Shown here: positions 16,919-26,000 of the stretch, in pieces | How the letters are laid out: each line of letters opens with the position of its first letter | Numbering within the stretch: the first letter of the stretch is position 1 | Assembly: GCF_007744075.1 (NCBI RefSeq) | Contig: NZ_CP036266.1 | Coordinates: 3,023,748-3,087,747, forward strand | DNA from: Gimesia chilikensis | GTDB taxonomy: Bacteria > Planctomycetota > Planctomycetia > Planctomycetales > Planctomycetaceae | DNA: 64,000 nucleotides | Direction of reading: 5' to 3' | Program-made: the position numbers and the translations under genes | Notes under the pieces: generated by a model | Told to the model about the DNA's origin: nothing | Database searches by the model: none | The model's input: the letters and a program-made list of their open reading frames with translations, nothing else

Positions 16919-18442
16919 TCAACGCGTCCATTTCAGCCATTTCATCAAAAGGGACTTCAGAAACGGGGTAAGACGAGTGCGGTTAAACTGATCCCCGATT
17001 TTACGAATCGCATCCGCCTGAGTTGGATAAGGATGGATCACACTGGCTAACTTTTTAAGACCGGTCCTACTCTGCATGGCCAGGGTGATTTCAGAAATCA
17101 AATCACCCGCATGTGCTGCGACGATCGTTGCACCTAGAATCTTATCTGTTCCCCGTTTGACATGGACCTTTACAAAACCGGCGGTTTCATTATCCAGGAT
17201 CGCTCTATCGACGCCGTCCAACTTCTGGATAAAGGTGTTGACGGGAATACCTTTTTCTCTGGCTTGATGCTCATAGAGTCCCACATGTGCTACTTCTGGG
17301 TCGGTATACGTGCACCATGGGACGATCAGGCGACTGGCTTTGCTTCTGCCAGGAAATAGCGCATTGCCAATTACCAGCCGAGCCTGAAAATCAGCATTGT
17401 GGGTAAACTTTAAGTGAGAGCAGATATCCCCTGCACCATAAATATCCGGATTTGTGGTCTGCAGGTAGTCATTGACGATCACACCAGATAGTGGATTGTA
17501 TTCAACTCCGGCTTGTTCCAGTTCCAGACCTTCAACATTAGGGGTTCTTCCGGCTGCTATCAGGATTTCATCGACCTCCAACTTGATTGTCTGCCCTGCC
17601 GTTTCAATCGTCAGAAGTTTTTCCTGTTCGTTCTCAGAGACCAGAGAGGTGTTGGCATTGAAGACGAGTTTAACACCATCTCGATCCAGTTTTTGCTGAA
17701 TGATTTGGGCAGCGTCTTTATCTTCCCTGGAAAGAATCTGCGCATGAGATTCGATGAGTGTGACTTGTGAGCCAAAGCGGGCAAAGGTTTGTGCGAGCTC
17801 ACAGCCGATTGGTCCACCTCCGATGACTGCCAGTCTGGATGGAAGTTCTGTCAGAGAAAAAATATTCTCATTCGTCAGATAGTTGATGTTTTTGATACCG
17901 GGAATGTCAGGGACCGCAGGACGTCCTCCCGTTGCGATAACGGCCTTTTTGAAGTGAAGTGTCTGCTCCCCAACTTTGATTGTTTTGCGGTCAAGAAAAC
18001 GACCTTCACCAAGATAAACATCGACACCCAGTTCCTGAAAACGACGAGCTGAGTCGTGATGGCTGATCTCGGCTCTTAATTTCCGCATGCGCTGCATCAC
18101 CTCCTGGAAATTAACAGAGGTGGCTTCGGGGGCCAATTCGATCCCCAAGTCTTTTGCATTTAGAATTTTGTGTATAGCTCTGGCAGAAGAGATGATCGCT
18201 TTCGAAGGGACACATCCGGTATTCAGGCAGTCTCCACCCATGAGACCTCGCTCAATTAATGCGACTTTCGCTCCCAGGCCAGCAGCTCCCGCCGCTGTTA
18301 CCAGACCAGCGGTTCCCGCTCCGATGATTACCAGATTGTAGCGCCCACTGGGAGTGGGATTGGACCAGTCGGTGGGATGAACCTTTTTGATTAGATCCTG
18401 ATTGAATTCATCATCGGGAAGTAGCTGAATACGATCGGTCAT
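16919..18442 (-). CDS. Class I pyridine nucleotide-disulfide oxidoreductase (MerA/Lpd-like)
   Basis: FAD-dependent oxidoreductase of 507 aa. An N-terminal extension of about 35 residues precedes the FAD dinucleotide fold (VIIGAGTAGLVTA, Gly41-x-Gly43-x2-Gly46) and the redox disulfide Cys72/Cys77 (GGDCLNTGCVPSK). The NAD(P)H fold follows (AVIGGGPIGCELAQTFARFG), then YGAGDICSH and the dimer-interface HPYPTQAD with the active-site His. The HMA domain and the C-terminal vicinal cysteines of mercuric reductase are absent, and no 2-oxoacid dehydrogenase genes are near, so neither MerA nor Lpd is supported. It follows the TVP38 gene by 34 bp; the same two domains occur fused in other bacteria, so they likely act together. 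Confidence 0.85.
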   Translation of the reverse strand: MTDRIQLLPDDEFNQDLIKKVHPTDWSNPTPSGRYNLVIIGAGTAGLVTAAGAAGLGAKVALIERGLMGGDCLNTGCVPSKAIISSARAIHKILNAKDLGIELAPEATSVNFQEVMQRMRKLRAEISHHDSARRFQELGVDVYLGEGRFLDRKTIKVGEQTLHFKKAVIATGGRPAVPDIPGIKNINYLTNENIFSLTELPSRLAVIGGGPIGCELAQTFARFGSQVTLIESHAQILSREDKDAAQIIQQKLDRDGVKLVFNANTSLVSENEQEKLLTIETAGQTIKLEVDEILIAAGRTPNVEGLELEQAGVEYNPLSGVIVNDYLQTTNPDIYGAGDICSHLKFTHNADFQARLVIGNALFPGRSKASRLIVPWCTYTDPEVAHVGLYEHQAREKGIPVNTFIQKLDGVDRAILDNETAGFVKVHVKRGTDKILGATIVAAHAGDLISEITLAMQSRTGLKKLASVIHPYPTQADAIRKIGDQFNRTRLTPFLKSLLMKWLKWTR

Positions 18443-18476
18443 ACTCGTTTTCTCTGTCCTGATTCAGAATGTTCTA

Positions 18477-19313
18477 TTAGCGTTGTTGAAGGCGTTGAGC
18501 GATGAGCTTTACCAGAAACGGAAAGGTGCCCAGTAAAATGAATGCGAATATGAGTTGAGGCGTCAAGATGCCTTTCGCGCCGTGTTCAGACAATTCCTGC
18601 AGAGTGGGAAAGCTGGTACCAGCATAAACGAAGACGGCAGTCCCGGGAAGCATACCTGTTTGGCTCACCCACCAGAAGGTCGAGATCCGGATTGTCGTCA
18701 GGCCCATAACGACATTAATCAGAAAGAAGGGAAACGCGACTACGAGTCGCATGAAAAAGAGGTAGAACGCACCCTCTTTTTCAAACTGCTGATTGATCTG
18801 CTGAAATTTATTCTGGTAACGGGATTGAATCGAGGATCGGAATAAATAGCGACTGGTTAAAAATGCCAGAGTGGCTCCTGTTGTGGAAGCAAAACTGACC
18901 AGAATCAGTCCTTTCCAGAATCCAAAGAACCAGCCATAGGTCAGCGTCAGTGGCACTGCCCCAGGTAATGAAAGCCCCGTAATCCCCGCGTAGATCAGAT
19001 AGGCGACGAGGTAGATTGAAACCGGATGCTGAGCTGCAAACTGTTTCCAGTAACTTTCCTGGGAAGCGAAGTATTCGAGTGTCAGCCGGTCCCGGAAAAA
19101 ATAATAACCCAGCCCGATGACACAAGCGAGAATCAGAAATACCACCAGGCGTACAACGCCAACTACAGGCTGATGCTGCTCAGATTGATGATCAGGCTGT
19201 TCTGGTTCAGGACCCGCAGCGTTCACCTGGAAGATTCCCTCTGATCTAAAGAGGTTGGCTTGATGACTCTGACCCCGATCGCAACAATCGCGATGCTGTA
19301 TGTCGAACTGCAC
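18477..19313 (-). CDS. TVP38/TMEM64 (DedA-like) inner-membrane protein
   Basis: Polytopic membrane protein of 278 aa. A polar N-terminus of about 45 residues is followed by a first helix (VVGVVRLVVFLILACVIGLG), the SNARE-associated/DedA core (TGLSLPGAVPLTLTYGWFFG, GLILVSFASTTGATLAFLTSR) and further helices (LVVAFPFFLINVVMGLT). TVP38/TMEM64 proteins are linked to lipid handling and membrane homeostasis, exact activity often unknown. It sits immediately upstream of the flavin oxidoreductase, forming a two-gene operon. The start could be later, since the first 45 residues are unusual for the family. Confidence 0.85.
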   Translation of the reverse strand: MQFDIQHRDCCDRGQSHQANLFRSEGIFQVNAAGPEPEQPDHQSEQHQPVVGVVRLVVFLILACVIGLGYYFFRDRLTLEYFASQESYWKQFAAQHPVSIYLVAYLIYAGITGLSLPGAVPLTLTYGWFFGFWKGLILVSFASTTGATLAFLTSRYLFRSSIQSRYQNKFQQINQQFEKEGAFYLFFMRLVVAFPFFLINVVMGLTTIRISTFWWVSQTGMLPGTAVFVYAGTSFPTLQELSEHGAKGILTPQLIFAFILLGTFPFLVKLIAQRLQQR

Positions 19314-19343
19314 TGACGTTTAAGATCCGTCAATGCAGGTCAA

Positions 19344-20948
19344 CTAGAGAATAGCCCGGATCTTTTCCAGAAACTCTTTGTTGGTTGGGAACTTCTTGAG
19401 CGTGCTGCTCAATTGCTCCATGGCTTCAACAGGATTTAAAGAGATCAGACTTCTACGAAGCATGGTGACCCCTTCGAGTGCTTCCGGTTCGAGAATTTTT
19501 TCTTCGCGTCGCGTCCCGGACAGCGTAATATCAATTGCTGGGAAGATACGTCGGTCGGAAAGTTCCCGGCTGAGGACCATTTCCATATTACCGGTTCCCT
19601 TGAATTCCTGGAAAATCACTTCATCCATCCGGCTGCCGGTATCAATCAGGGCTGTGCCCAGAACTGTCAGTGAGCCACCTTCATCAAAGCGGCGGGCGGT
19701 TCCAAACATTTTCTTGGGAATGTCCATCGCTTTCACATCCAGACCACCGCTCATGGTTCGGCCGGTATTCCCAACCCATTTGTTGAAGGCACGAGCGGTT
19801 CGGGTGATACTGTCCAGCAGGATGAAGGCATCTTCACCGGCTTCCGCCAGACGCTTGCCCCGTTCGAAGATGAGCTGGCTGGTGCGGACATGGCTTTCAA
19901 CATCCCGGTCCATTGAAGAGGAAATAACCTCGCCTTTAATGGAGCGTTCCATTTCGGTTACTTCTTCAGGCCGCTCGTCAATCAGCAGGACCATCAGGCG
20001 GATTTCAGGATGATTCTTACTGACGGCTTCAGCAATATCCTGGAGCAACATAGTTTTACCGGTTCGAGGAGGTGCAACAACGAGAGCACGTTGTCCCTTT
20101 CCGATGGGAGTCAGGAGATCCATTACCCGCATCGTGATCGGCATGGGGCCAGTTTCGAGTTTGATCTGCTCGAATGGATTGATTGGTGTGAGCTCATCGA
20201 AGGATTTGATTTCCATGTACTCTTCGATGGTGCGCCCATCGATAGTTTCGATGCTCTTCAGGCGAGGCCCTTGCCCTCTGGTACCCGGACCAACTTCGCC
20301 CCGAATCAGGATACCTTCACGCAGATTGTGTTTTTCAATCAATGAACTGGAAACAAAAGCATCAGAATCCTGAGCTTTGTAGTTCACTTTGGGGTCCCGG
20401 ATGAATCCGTATGCTTTAGGGTGCAGCTCCAGAACACCTTCAATAACACCTGTGACATTTTCATTGGCGGCAGGTGATGTAGAACGGGACCGGCGTTGTT
20501 GGGGTTTGGCACCGGTACGCGACCGACCTCCCCGGTTATTACTATTGCCAGCGCGACCGCGATTGTTCGCTCCCTGCCCCGGGCGTCCCTGAGCATTGGG
20601 GGTATCTGATTTTCTTCTCCGTCTTCGACGACGGCGATTGCCTCCAGATTTATCGCCGGAACGGTCATTGTCTGTCTGGTTGGCGCTGGGCTCGTCGTCT
20701 ATGGAATCAGCAGGAAAATCTGACATATTTTCATCTTCTCTTTCAGTGTCTGCTTCAGTAGAAGAGTGAGGGTTTTCGAAAAGCTCGAGGTTATCTTCTG
20801 CCTTACGATGATATTCGTCCTGCAGTGATTCAGTTTCACTTTGTTCGACAATTTCCTCGGCAGGTTTTTCCGCTTTTTTGCGTGTCCTGGTAGTTTTTCG
20901 ACGGGTGGTTTTTGGTTTATCTGAAGTTTCAGAACTCTTTGCAGCCAT
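19344..20948 (-). CDS. rho: Transcription termination factor Rho with long basic N-terminal insert
   Basis: Hexameric RNA helicase of 534 aa. Residues 1-95 are charged (Lys-rich, then acidic); residues about 100-165 are Arg/Gly/Asn-rich with a run of eight arginines and RGG-like repeats. The cold-shock-like RNA-binding domain starts at about 168 (GVLELHPKAYGFIRDP). The ATPase domain has the P-loop APPRTGKT (about 292-299), Walker B MVLLIDERPEEVTEM, the DSITRTARA segment and the R-loop GTGNMEMVLSRELSDRRIFP. RG-rich N-terminal expansions are known in actinobacterial and other Rho proteins, where they enlarge RNA binding. The upstream gene-free stretch may hold a long leader, as in autoregulated rho genes. 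Confidence 0.96.
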   Translation of the reverse strand: MAAKSSETSDKPKTTRRKTTRTRKKAEKPAEEIVEQSETESLQDEYHRKAEDNLELFENPHSSTEADTEREDENMSDFPADSIDDEPSANQTDNDRSGDKSGGNRRRRRRRRKSDTPNAQGRPGQGANNRGRAGNSNNRGGRSRTGAKPQQRRSRSTSPAANENVTGVIEGVLELHPKAYGFIRDPKVNYKAQDSDAFVSSSLIEKHNLREGILIRGEVGPGTRGQGPRLKSIETIDGRTIEEYMEIKSFDELTPINPFEQIKLETGPMPITMRVMDLLTPIGKGQRALVVAPPRTGKTMLLQDIAEAVSKNHPEIRLMVLLIDERPEEVTEMERSIKGEVISSSMDRDVESHVRTSQLIFERGKRLAEAGEDAFILLDSITRTARAFNKWVGNTGRTMSGGLDVKAMDIPKKMFGTARRFDEGGSLTVLGTALIDTGSRMDEVIFQEFKGTGNMEMVLSRELSDRRIFPAIDITLSGTRREEKILEPEALEGVTMLRRSLISLNPVEAMEQLSSTLKKFPTNKEFLEKIRAIL

Positions 20949-21475
20949 ACAGAAACACCAAATGATAATAAAGAAGTAAAGAAGTAATTAGAGATACAAC
21001 TACGGCACTCACATGACACGACCAGCTCGATACATGATTTCAAATCAGACCACTGACAGCGCGGAGCTCACAGGGAGACTGAAAAGTAGCTGGCATTCTT
21101 CTGAATGTGCCGATTCTTTTTTCAGCGGAAACCGACTCGAGTCAATTCTTACAATTATGACCTGGTCTTGATCTCATGAAGAAAGATTTACACTGGGAAA
21201 TCGTTCGCCCGCTTGAGGACTCGGCCGTCTTGGCCTGTTATCTTCCCGTATTAGGAGGGTCATCGCTTTGGCTATTGTAAAGAGATGAGGCCCTGGCGTT
21301 GAGAACAGCGAACTTGCAATGTCTGTTGACTCAAGCCTCTGTTAGGTGATGGTCTTGCCGATATCCTTTCAGGCAAAAATTATGGTCAAAACTGATACTA
21401 GAAATTCAATCGTTTCTTATGTACTCCGTCAACCAATAAATGGTTGCTAATACGGAACTTTTAAATGTTTTACTT

Positions 21476-21496
21476 GTGAGACAATCTCACTTTTTT
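21476..21496 (+). terminator. Orphan intrinsic terminator (forward strand)
   Basis: GTGAGA, a 3-nt CAA loop, TCTCAC, then six T residues: a textbook Rho-independent terminator read on the forward strand. The reverse strand lacks a T-run on the other side, so direction is clear. No forward gene lies upstream in this spacer; the nearest left gene (rho) points the other way. It therefore probably ends an unannotated small RNA. A weak candidate promoter is TTGCCG at 21355 with AATTAT 17 nt downstream. Confidence 0.6.
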
Positions 21497-21699
21497 CGTC
21501 AGAGGACTCCAGTGAATTGGGAGAATAAAATTGATCCAATCCTTGAGCCAGCTTGCTGTTTCGAACATAAATCAACCCCCCGGGTTGAATCATTGGTCGC
21601 ATCTCAGACCAACAGAAAGCAAGGCTGTTCTGCCTCAGGGGCAGATACGCAAAGTCTCTTAAAGTGCATCCAGAAAGAGAAAAACTTTCAAGAAGAAGC

Positions 21700-21720
21700 A
21701 TTCCCGAGTAAATCGGGAAT
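21700..21720. repeat. Strong hairpin: 8-bp perfect stem, 5-nt loop
   Basis: ATTCCCGA (21700-21707), loop GTAAA, TCGGGAAT (21713-21720). Perfect stem, no flanking T-run on the forward side; on the reverse side it is followed by GCTTCTTCTTG, too weak to call a terminator. It may be part of a structured RNA or a protein-binding palindrome. Confidence 0.45.
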
Positions 21721-22078
21721 AGTGCTGTTGAGGAACTGACGACCCGCTGGTAACGACTCAACTCACTTAAAAGCCAAATTGGTAACCAGTGAAATTAAAT
21801 ACTCACTGGATGCTGGAAATTTGATCTCAAAAAGCGGGAGAGATCCTCAGTGGAAATAACGGCTTACCAGAGATTGCTTAGTTAGTAGTGTTTACCAAAA
21901 CCTACATGTAGCGTCAATACTAATCGGTTTGGAAGCCAAGTCTGCTAACATCATAACTTATCGTCAATTAAAGTCAATTGACTATTCTGTTTCTGACGAA
22001 TGTTTTGTTCAGTCAGTTCGGAATGCAGTAATTATTCATTGTTGAGCCCATTTGTTGCTTCAGAAATAGACTCCTTGT

Positions 22079-22927
22079 TTAAGGTTCCAGATTGTCAGGC
22101 AATCCTTGGGGATAAGTGCGGTGGATATAATCATGAATACGCTGGATTCGATTCCCCGGGTCGGGATGCGTACTTAAAATTTCCGGTTGCCTCCCTCCTC
22201 CTGCAGAGCGTTTCAGAATCTCCATGACCCCGGTCATGGCATATGGGTCGTAGCCTGCCATGACCATGAGTTTGATCCCCCAGCGGTCTGATTCCAGCTC
22301 GTCGCTGCGACTGTATTTCATATTTACCATGGAGCCGATCATTTGTGCCATCTGGGCACTGCTGACATCTCCGCCTGCCACGCCTGCGGCTCCTACCAGC
22401 CCCTGCGTGAATTCCTGTTGGGCCATGTGCTGTGCTCCATGTCGCGACAAAACATGCCCCATTTCATGTCCCAAAACTCCTGCCAGTTGTCCTTCAGTTT
22501 CAAGTTGTCGAAACAGGCCGGCGGTAATAAATATCTGCCCCCCAGGTAAGGCGAAAGCATTGATTACCTGGTTGTCATTGAGCAGGTGGAAGTCAAATCG
22601 GTAGGGGTTCCTGCGCCCCTGTTTCCTCAAAGACGCATTCAGACTCACCAGCAGTTTTTCACCCACTCGATCAACGTATGCTTGTGCTTCCTGATCCGGA
22701 TGCTCGCCATGATGCTGATCCAGAATCGCAGGGAGAGCCTGTAATCCAAGTGCAATTTCCTGTTGCTCGGTTAGAGCGACCCGCTGGCTTTCACCTGTGA
22801 TCTCATTGACATCGGATTTCATCAAAAACGAAATCAATGAGAACAGCGCGATCCCGGCAGCGACAACCAGTCGCAGTTTCAGAGAAGAATCATGTGATCC
22901 ATGTCCCGTACGAATATACCGCGGCAT
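22079..22927 (-). CDS. M48-family membrane-anchored zinc metalloprotease
   Basis: Zn-dependent endopeptidase of 282 aa. One N-terminal hydrophobic segment (about residues 17-36) acts as an anchor or uncleaved signal. The catalytic motif is His154-Glu155-Met-Gly-His158 (GVLGHEMGHVLSRH); the third ligand is expected at Glu210 in the DELESDRWG segment. The closing STHPDPGNRIQRI is the family motif of BepA/LoiP/YcaL-type proteases that degrade misfolded outer-membrane proteins. It likely works in the periplasm. The large ThuA/cytochrome gene lies upstream on the same strand, 97 bp away. Confidence 0.9.
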   Translation of the reverse strand: MPRYIRTGHGSHDSSLKLRLVVAAGIALFSLISFLMKSDVNEITGESQRVALTEQQEIALGLQALPAILDQHHGEHPDQEAQAYVDRVGEKLLVSLNASLRKQGRRNPYRFDFHLLNDNQVINAFALPGGQIFITAGLFRQLETEGQLAGVLGHEMGHVLSRHGAQHMAQQEFTQGLVGAAGVAGGDVSSAQMAQMIGSMVNMKYSRSDELESDRWGIKLMVMAGYDPYAMTGVMEILKRSAGGGRQPEILSTHPDPGNRIQRIHDYIHRTYPQGLPDNLEP

Positions 22928-23024
22928 CGAGAGTAATTCCTGAATACATACATTAAAATAAAGTTGGAAGTGAGAAGAATTTTAACATGCAGTTCAGAAA
23001 AGACATCTGAGATTAATTAATTTT

Positions 23025-26000
23025 TCAGTCGGGGCGCGGGGTTATCGAATAGCTTCGCGAAGGCTCTTCCAGACTACGGATATAGTGCCAGATGGCCTCA
23101 AACTGTTGTCGGGCATCACCATTCAGAATTGTGGAAATCTTTGTCGTTTCTCCGTCTGCGGAAAGTTTTGGCATCTTGGTTGAGATGTCAAATCGAGGAG
23201 GATCAAGGACGAATCGATGATAATATTCCGGAGTCAGGCGTTCGCGAATATGCACAAAATTGATTCCGAGAGCGATTCTGGTTTTCTCATCTCCCGAAGG
23301 TTGCAAGTCCCCTATGCCATGGCACTGACGACAGTCCAGTGCCTGCCTGGTGGTAAGCTGCTTACCCGTATCAATCAGAGTCTCATGCTTTTCCTGCAGG
23401 CTGGAGTCAAGGTGGGAGTTAGTCTGTGAGGGGATGCCATGTTCCTCTCGGAGACCCGTAGCCAGGAGATGGGCATGTGCTGGGAATTGAGGCATACGGG
23501 ATTTCAGCCAGGGACGGGGACGCCATTTGATTTCGCCTGCCAGAAAGGACTCCAGCCATCCCGATTTCAATTTCTCCCCCGCCCATGTCAGAGATGGTAA
23601 GGGTTCAGGCGGTAAGCCAGACTCCCCCTCATCAACGACAATCATGGCCCGTGGGCTCTGGATTGTATCGCGGTGATGGCAGGCGACACAGTTCAACTGT
23701 TTCGTCCAGCGATCTGAGATTTCGGAGAAGTTCCTCTGTTGTAAGGATTCAGTTCCAAAATGCAGGAAGGCCTGGATCGACTCTTTTTCAACTGTAGTGA
23801 GACTGAATTTCGGGATTCCACGAGCGATTTCATTCTCTTTTGACAGACAGCCATTCACAGTTGGCTGGCCGGTCAACACAGAGCGTTTGAGGGTGAGAGG
23901 CTGATCATCTCCCTTTAGGGAGCCGTGGCAGCGGGCACAGCCCAGCGTCTCATAGTATAGTTTTTGTCCCCGCTGTGCCGATCCAGCCGGGGGGATCATG
24001 GCGCTCGGGATTTTGCCTTCTGAACGCTCGATCAGAAATGCCGATAATTCTGCCGACTCAATTGGTGTTAATCTAAAGTCTGGCATCCTGCTCCAGGGGT
24101 GGTGAAGATGTGGTAACTCTAAAAAACGAGCCAGCTGTGAGTGACTGAATTTTCGTTTGAGCAATGCCAGAGAGTGTCTCTGGTATTCGTCGGCTTGGGG
24201 GTTATCTGTATTGAAGTGATGGCAGTTGATACAACCCAGATCCTCGAAGCGTTTCGCGCCAGATTCTACTAACTGCTCAGAGGCTGGAGGGTCGGGGTTC
24301 AGGGGCAACCCGGGTTCGGAACGAACAGGTTTAGTAGCCCGCGACACAAACCAGGCAGTTAGGTCTGCTGCCTGTTGAATCGTCTGTTTTGAATCCGGGG
24401 GGCCTAACAGGTGAGGCATGCGGGTATCTGGTTTCAGGCTGTGCGGGTTGCGTAGCCAGTGAAATAGCCAGCGTTTGCTGATCCGGTTTCCGATATTATC
24501 AAGGTCGGGAGGAGACTGGTTCAGCTCAGGCATCCTCGACAGAGATTGCGCTGACGACAACTGCTCAGCATCAAAGGTGAACCCTGTTGAGTTTTCCTGG
24601 TTAACCCCGTGACAGGTGTGACATTTGAATTCGGCGAATAACGCCCGCCCTGCCCTGATCTGTCGCATTTTCTCCAATAGCCGATCATCGCTTAAATGAG
24701 TTAGAATCGTGGGAGGCACGGGTTCGGTGGCAAACTGAGAACCCTGCCAGAGGATTCGTAGATGGGCTCCCCCCTTTAAAGGACTCTGGTAATTCAGACG
24801 AATTCGGTTATAGCCTTTTTCCAATGTAACTGCAGCGGGTGGGGCTTGTTTGAGATCAGTTCCTTCTGCTTTCAGAACAAGTTTCTGATTGATTGCCATG
24901 CGACAATTTCCACTGCCTTCCATACTGAAATAGTATTTTCCAGACAGGGGGACCTGCAGAAAACCTTCTGCTGTGGCTGAGAATGTTCCGGGTTTAAGAA
25001 AAGGGGTGACCGGTTCGTTCTCATTGACCGAAAGGGCCAGCATGCGGGATGAGCGTGCGTCATCGTTTATCTCTGATGTGGCATTATCCTGATGGAATTT
25101 CCAGAGAATACCTGGTTTCAGTTGCTGACGCTGCGTGAGTGTCAGCAATCGCATTTTCTTACGACGAGTCAACTTGTCCGAATCCATTTTCTGTGTGGAT
25201 ACGGAGTTGATTGTGTGGTAGTAAGTTTGTTTCAGGTTTGTGCCTGTCTCTGAGGTCAGGTGGTAAGAAATACCCATCTGCATTACTGGTTTGACGGACT
25301 GGAGTTCGAGGAAGACAGTCCGCTGATCGGGCAGCAAAGTCGCAGAAAGTACTTCCACTTCATCCCGCCCTTCAACCTGTGGGGCGGAGACTCGGTATTC
25401 CGGGGAACCGTAATTTTGAGACCAGAGGTAATTCCACTGCTGAATCGCATAGTTGTCTGGATTCTCTGCAGTTTTTCTTTCCAGTACATTTGAAAATGAC
25501 AGAGAGATCCCGTTCTGCATCGTTTTGACAGCGACAGGGAGATCGACAGGCTGACCCGTGTAACGCACGCGCTGCAGGCAGCCATCTTGCACCGCATTTG
25601 TCACCCAACCTTTCATTCCACTGACGTAAAGTTGTCCATCCCGGGGGCTGAATCTTCCCCGCATTACGCCTGAATCAAAAATCAAGGGGAGCGTTAAAGT
25701 GCCACCCTGAGATTGCCCCTGGATTACCTCTCGAAGTGTCAGCATGAGTTTGCTCTGACCATAAGAAAGGTGCAGCAACTGGTTTTGGAGAGGCCCCCAC
25801 TCACGACTGGTGACCCAGACCTGGCCGCCGCTCGAATTGTCCTGCAGGCGAGGGATCCAGCATAACGGCCGATCGTAGCCCAGCGGACGTTCTGTCGTGA
25901 TACGTGGGCCGCCATATCCGTAGTATCCCCCGGGACTGATTTCTGTGATGTTTGAGGCGGGAGTCCAGTTACCTTCCTGGGGAGAAGCTGTGATGATATT

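Larger units (their letters stand above)
20949..22078. other. 1.1-kb gene-free stretch upstream of rho
   Basis: No convincing protein gene lies here. Two overlapping frames of about 100 codons (forward 21440-21739, reverse 21447-21761) resemble no family, and the forward one opens across a terminator. The stretch should hold the rho promoter and leader at its left side. It contains a forward intrinsic terminator at 21476-21496 and a strong hairpin at 21700-21720, which suggests at least one short untranslated transcript. No tRNA, RNase P, SRP, 6S or tmRNA signature was seen. Confidence 0.6.

Noticed and set aside
16919-18442. Mercuric reductase (merA)
   Set aside because: No HMA domain, no C-terminal vicinal cysteines, no mer neighbours.
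21440-21761. Two overlapping frames of about 100 codons on opposite strands
   Set aside because: Neither resembles a known protein; the forward one crosses the intrinsic terminator at 21476-21496.
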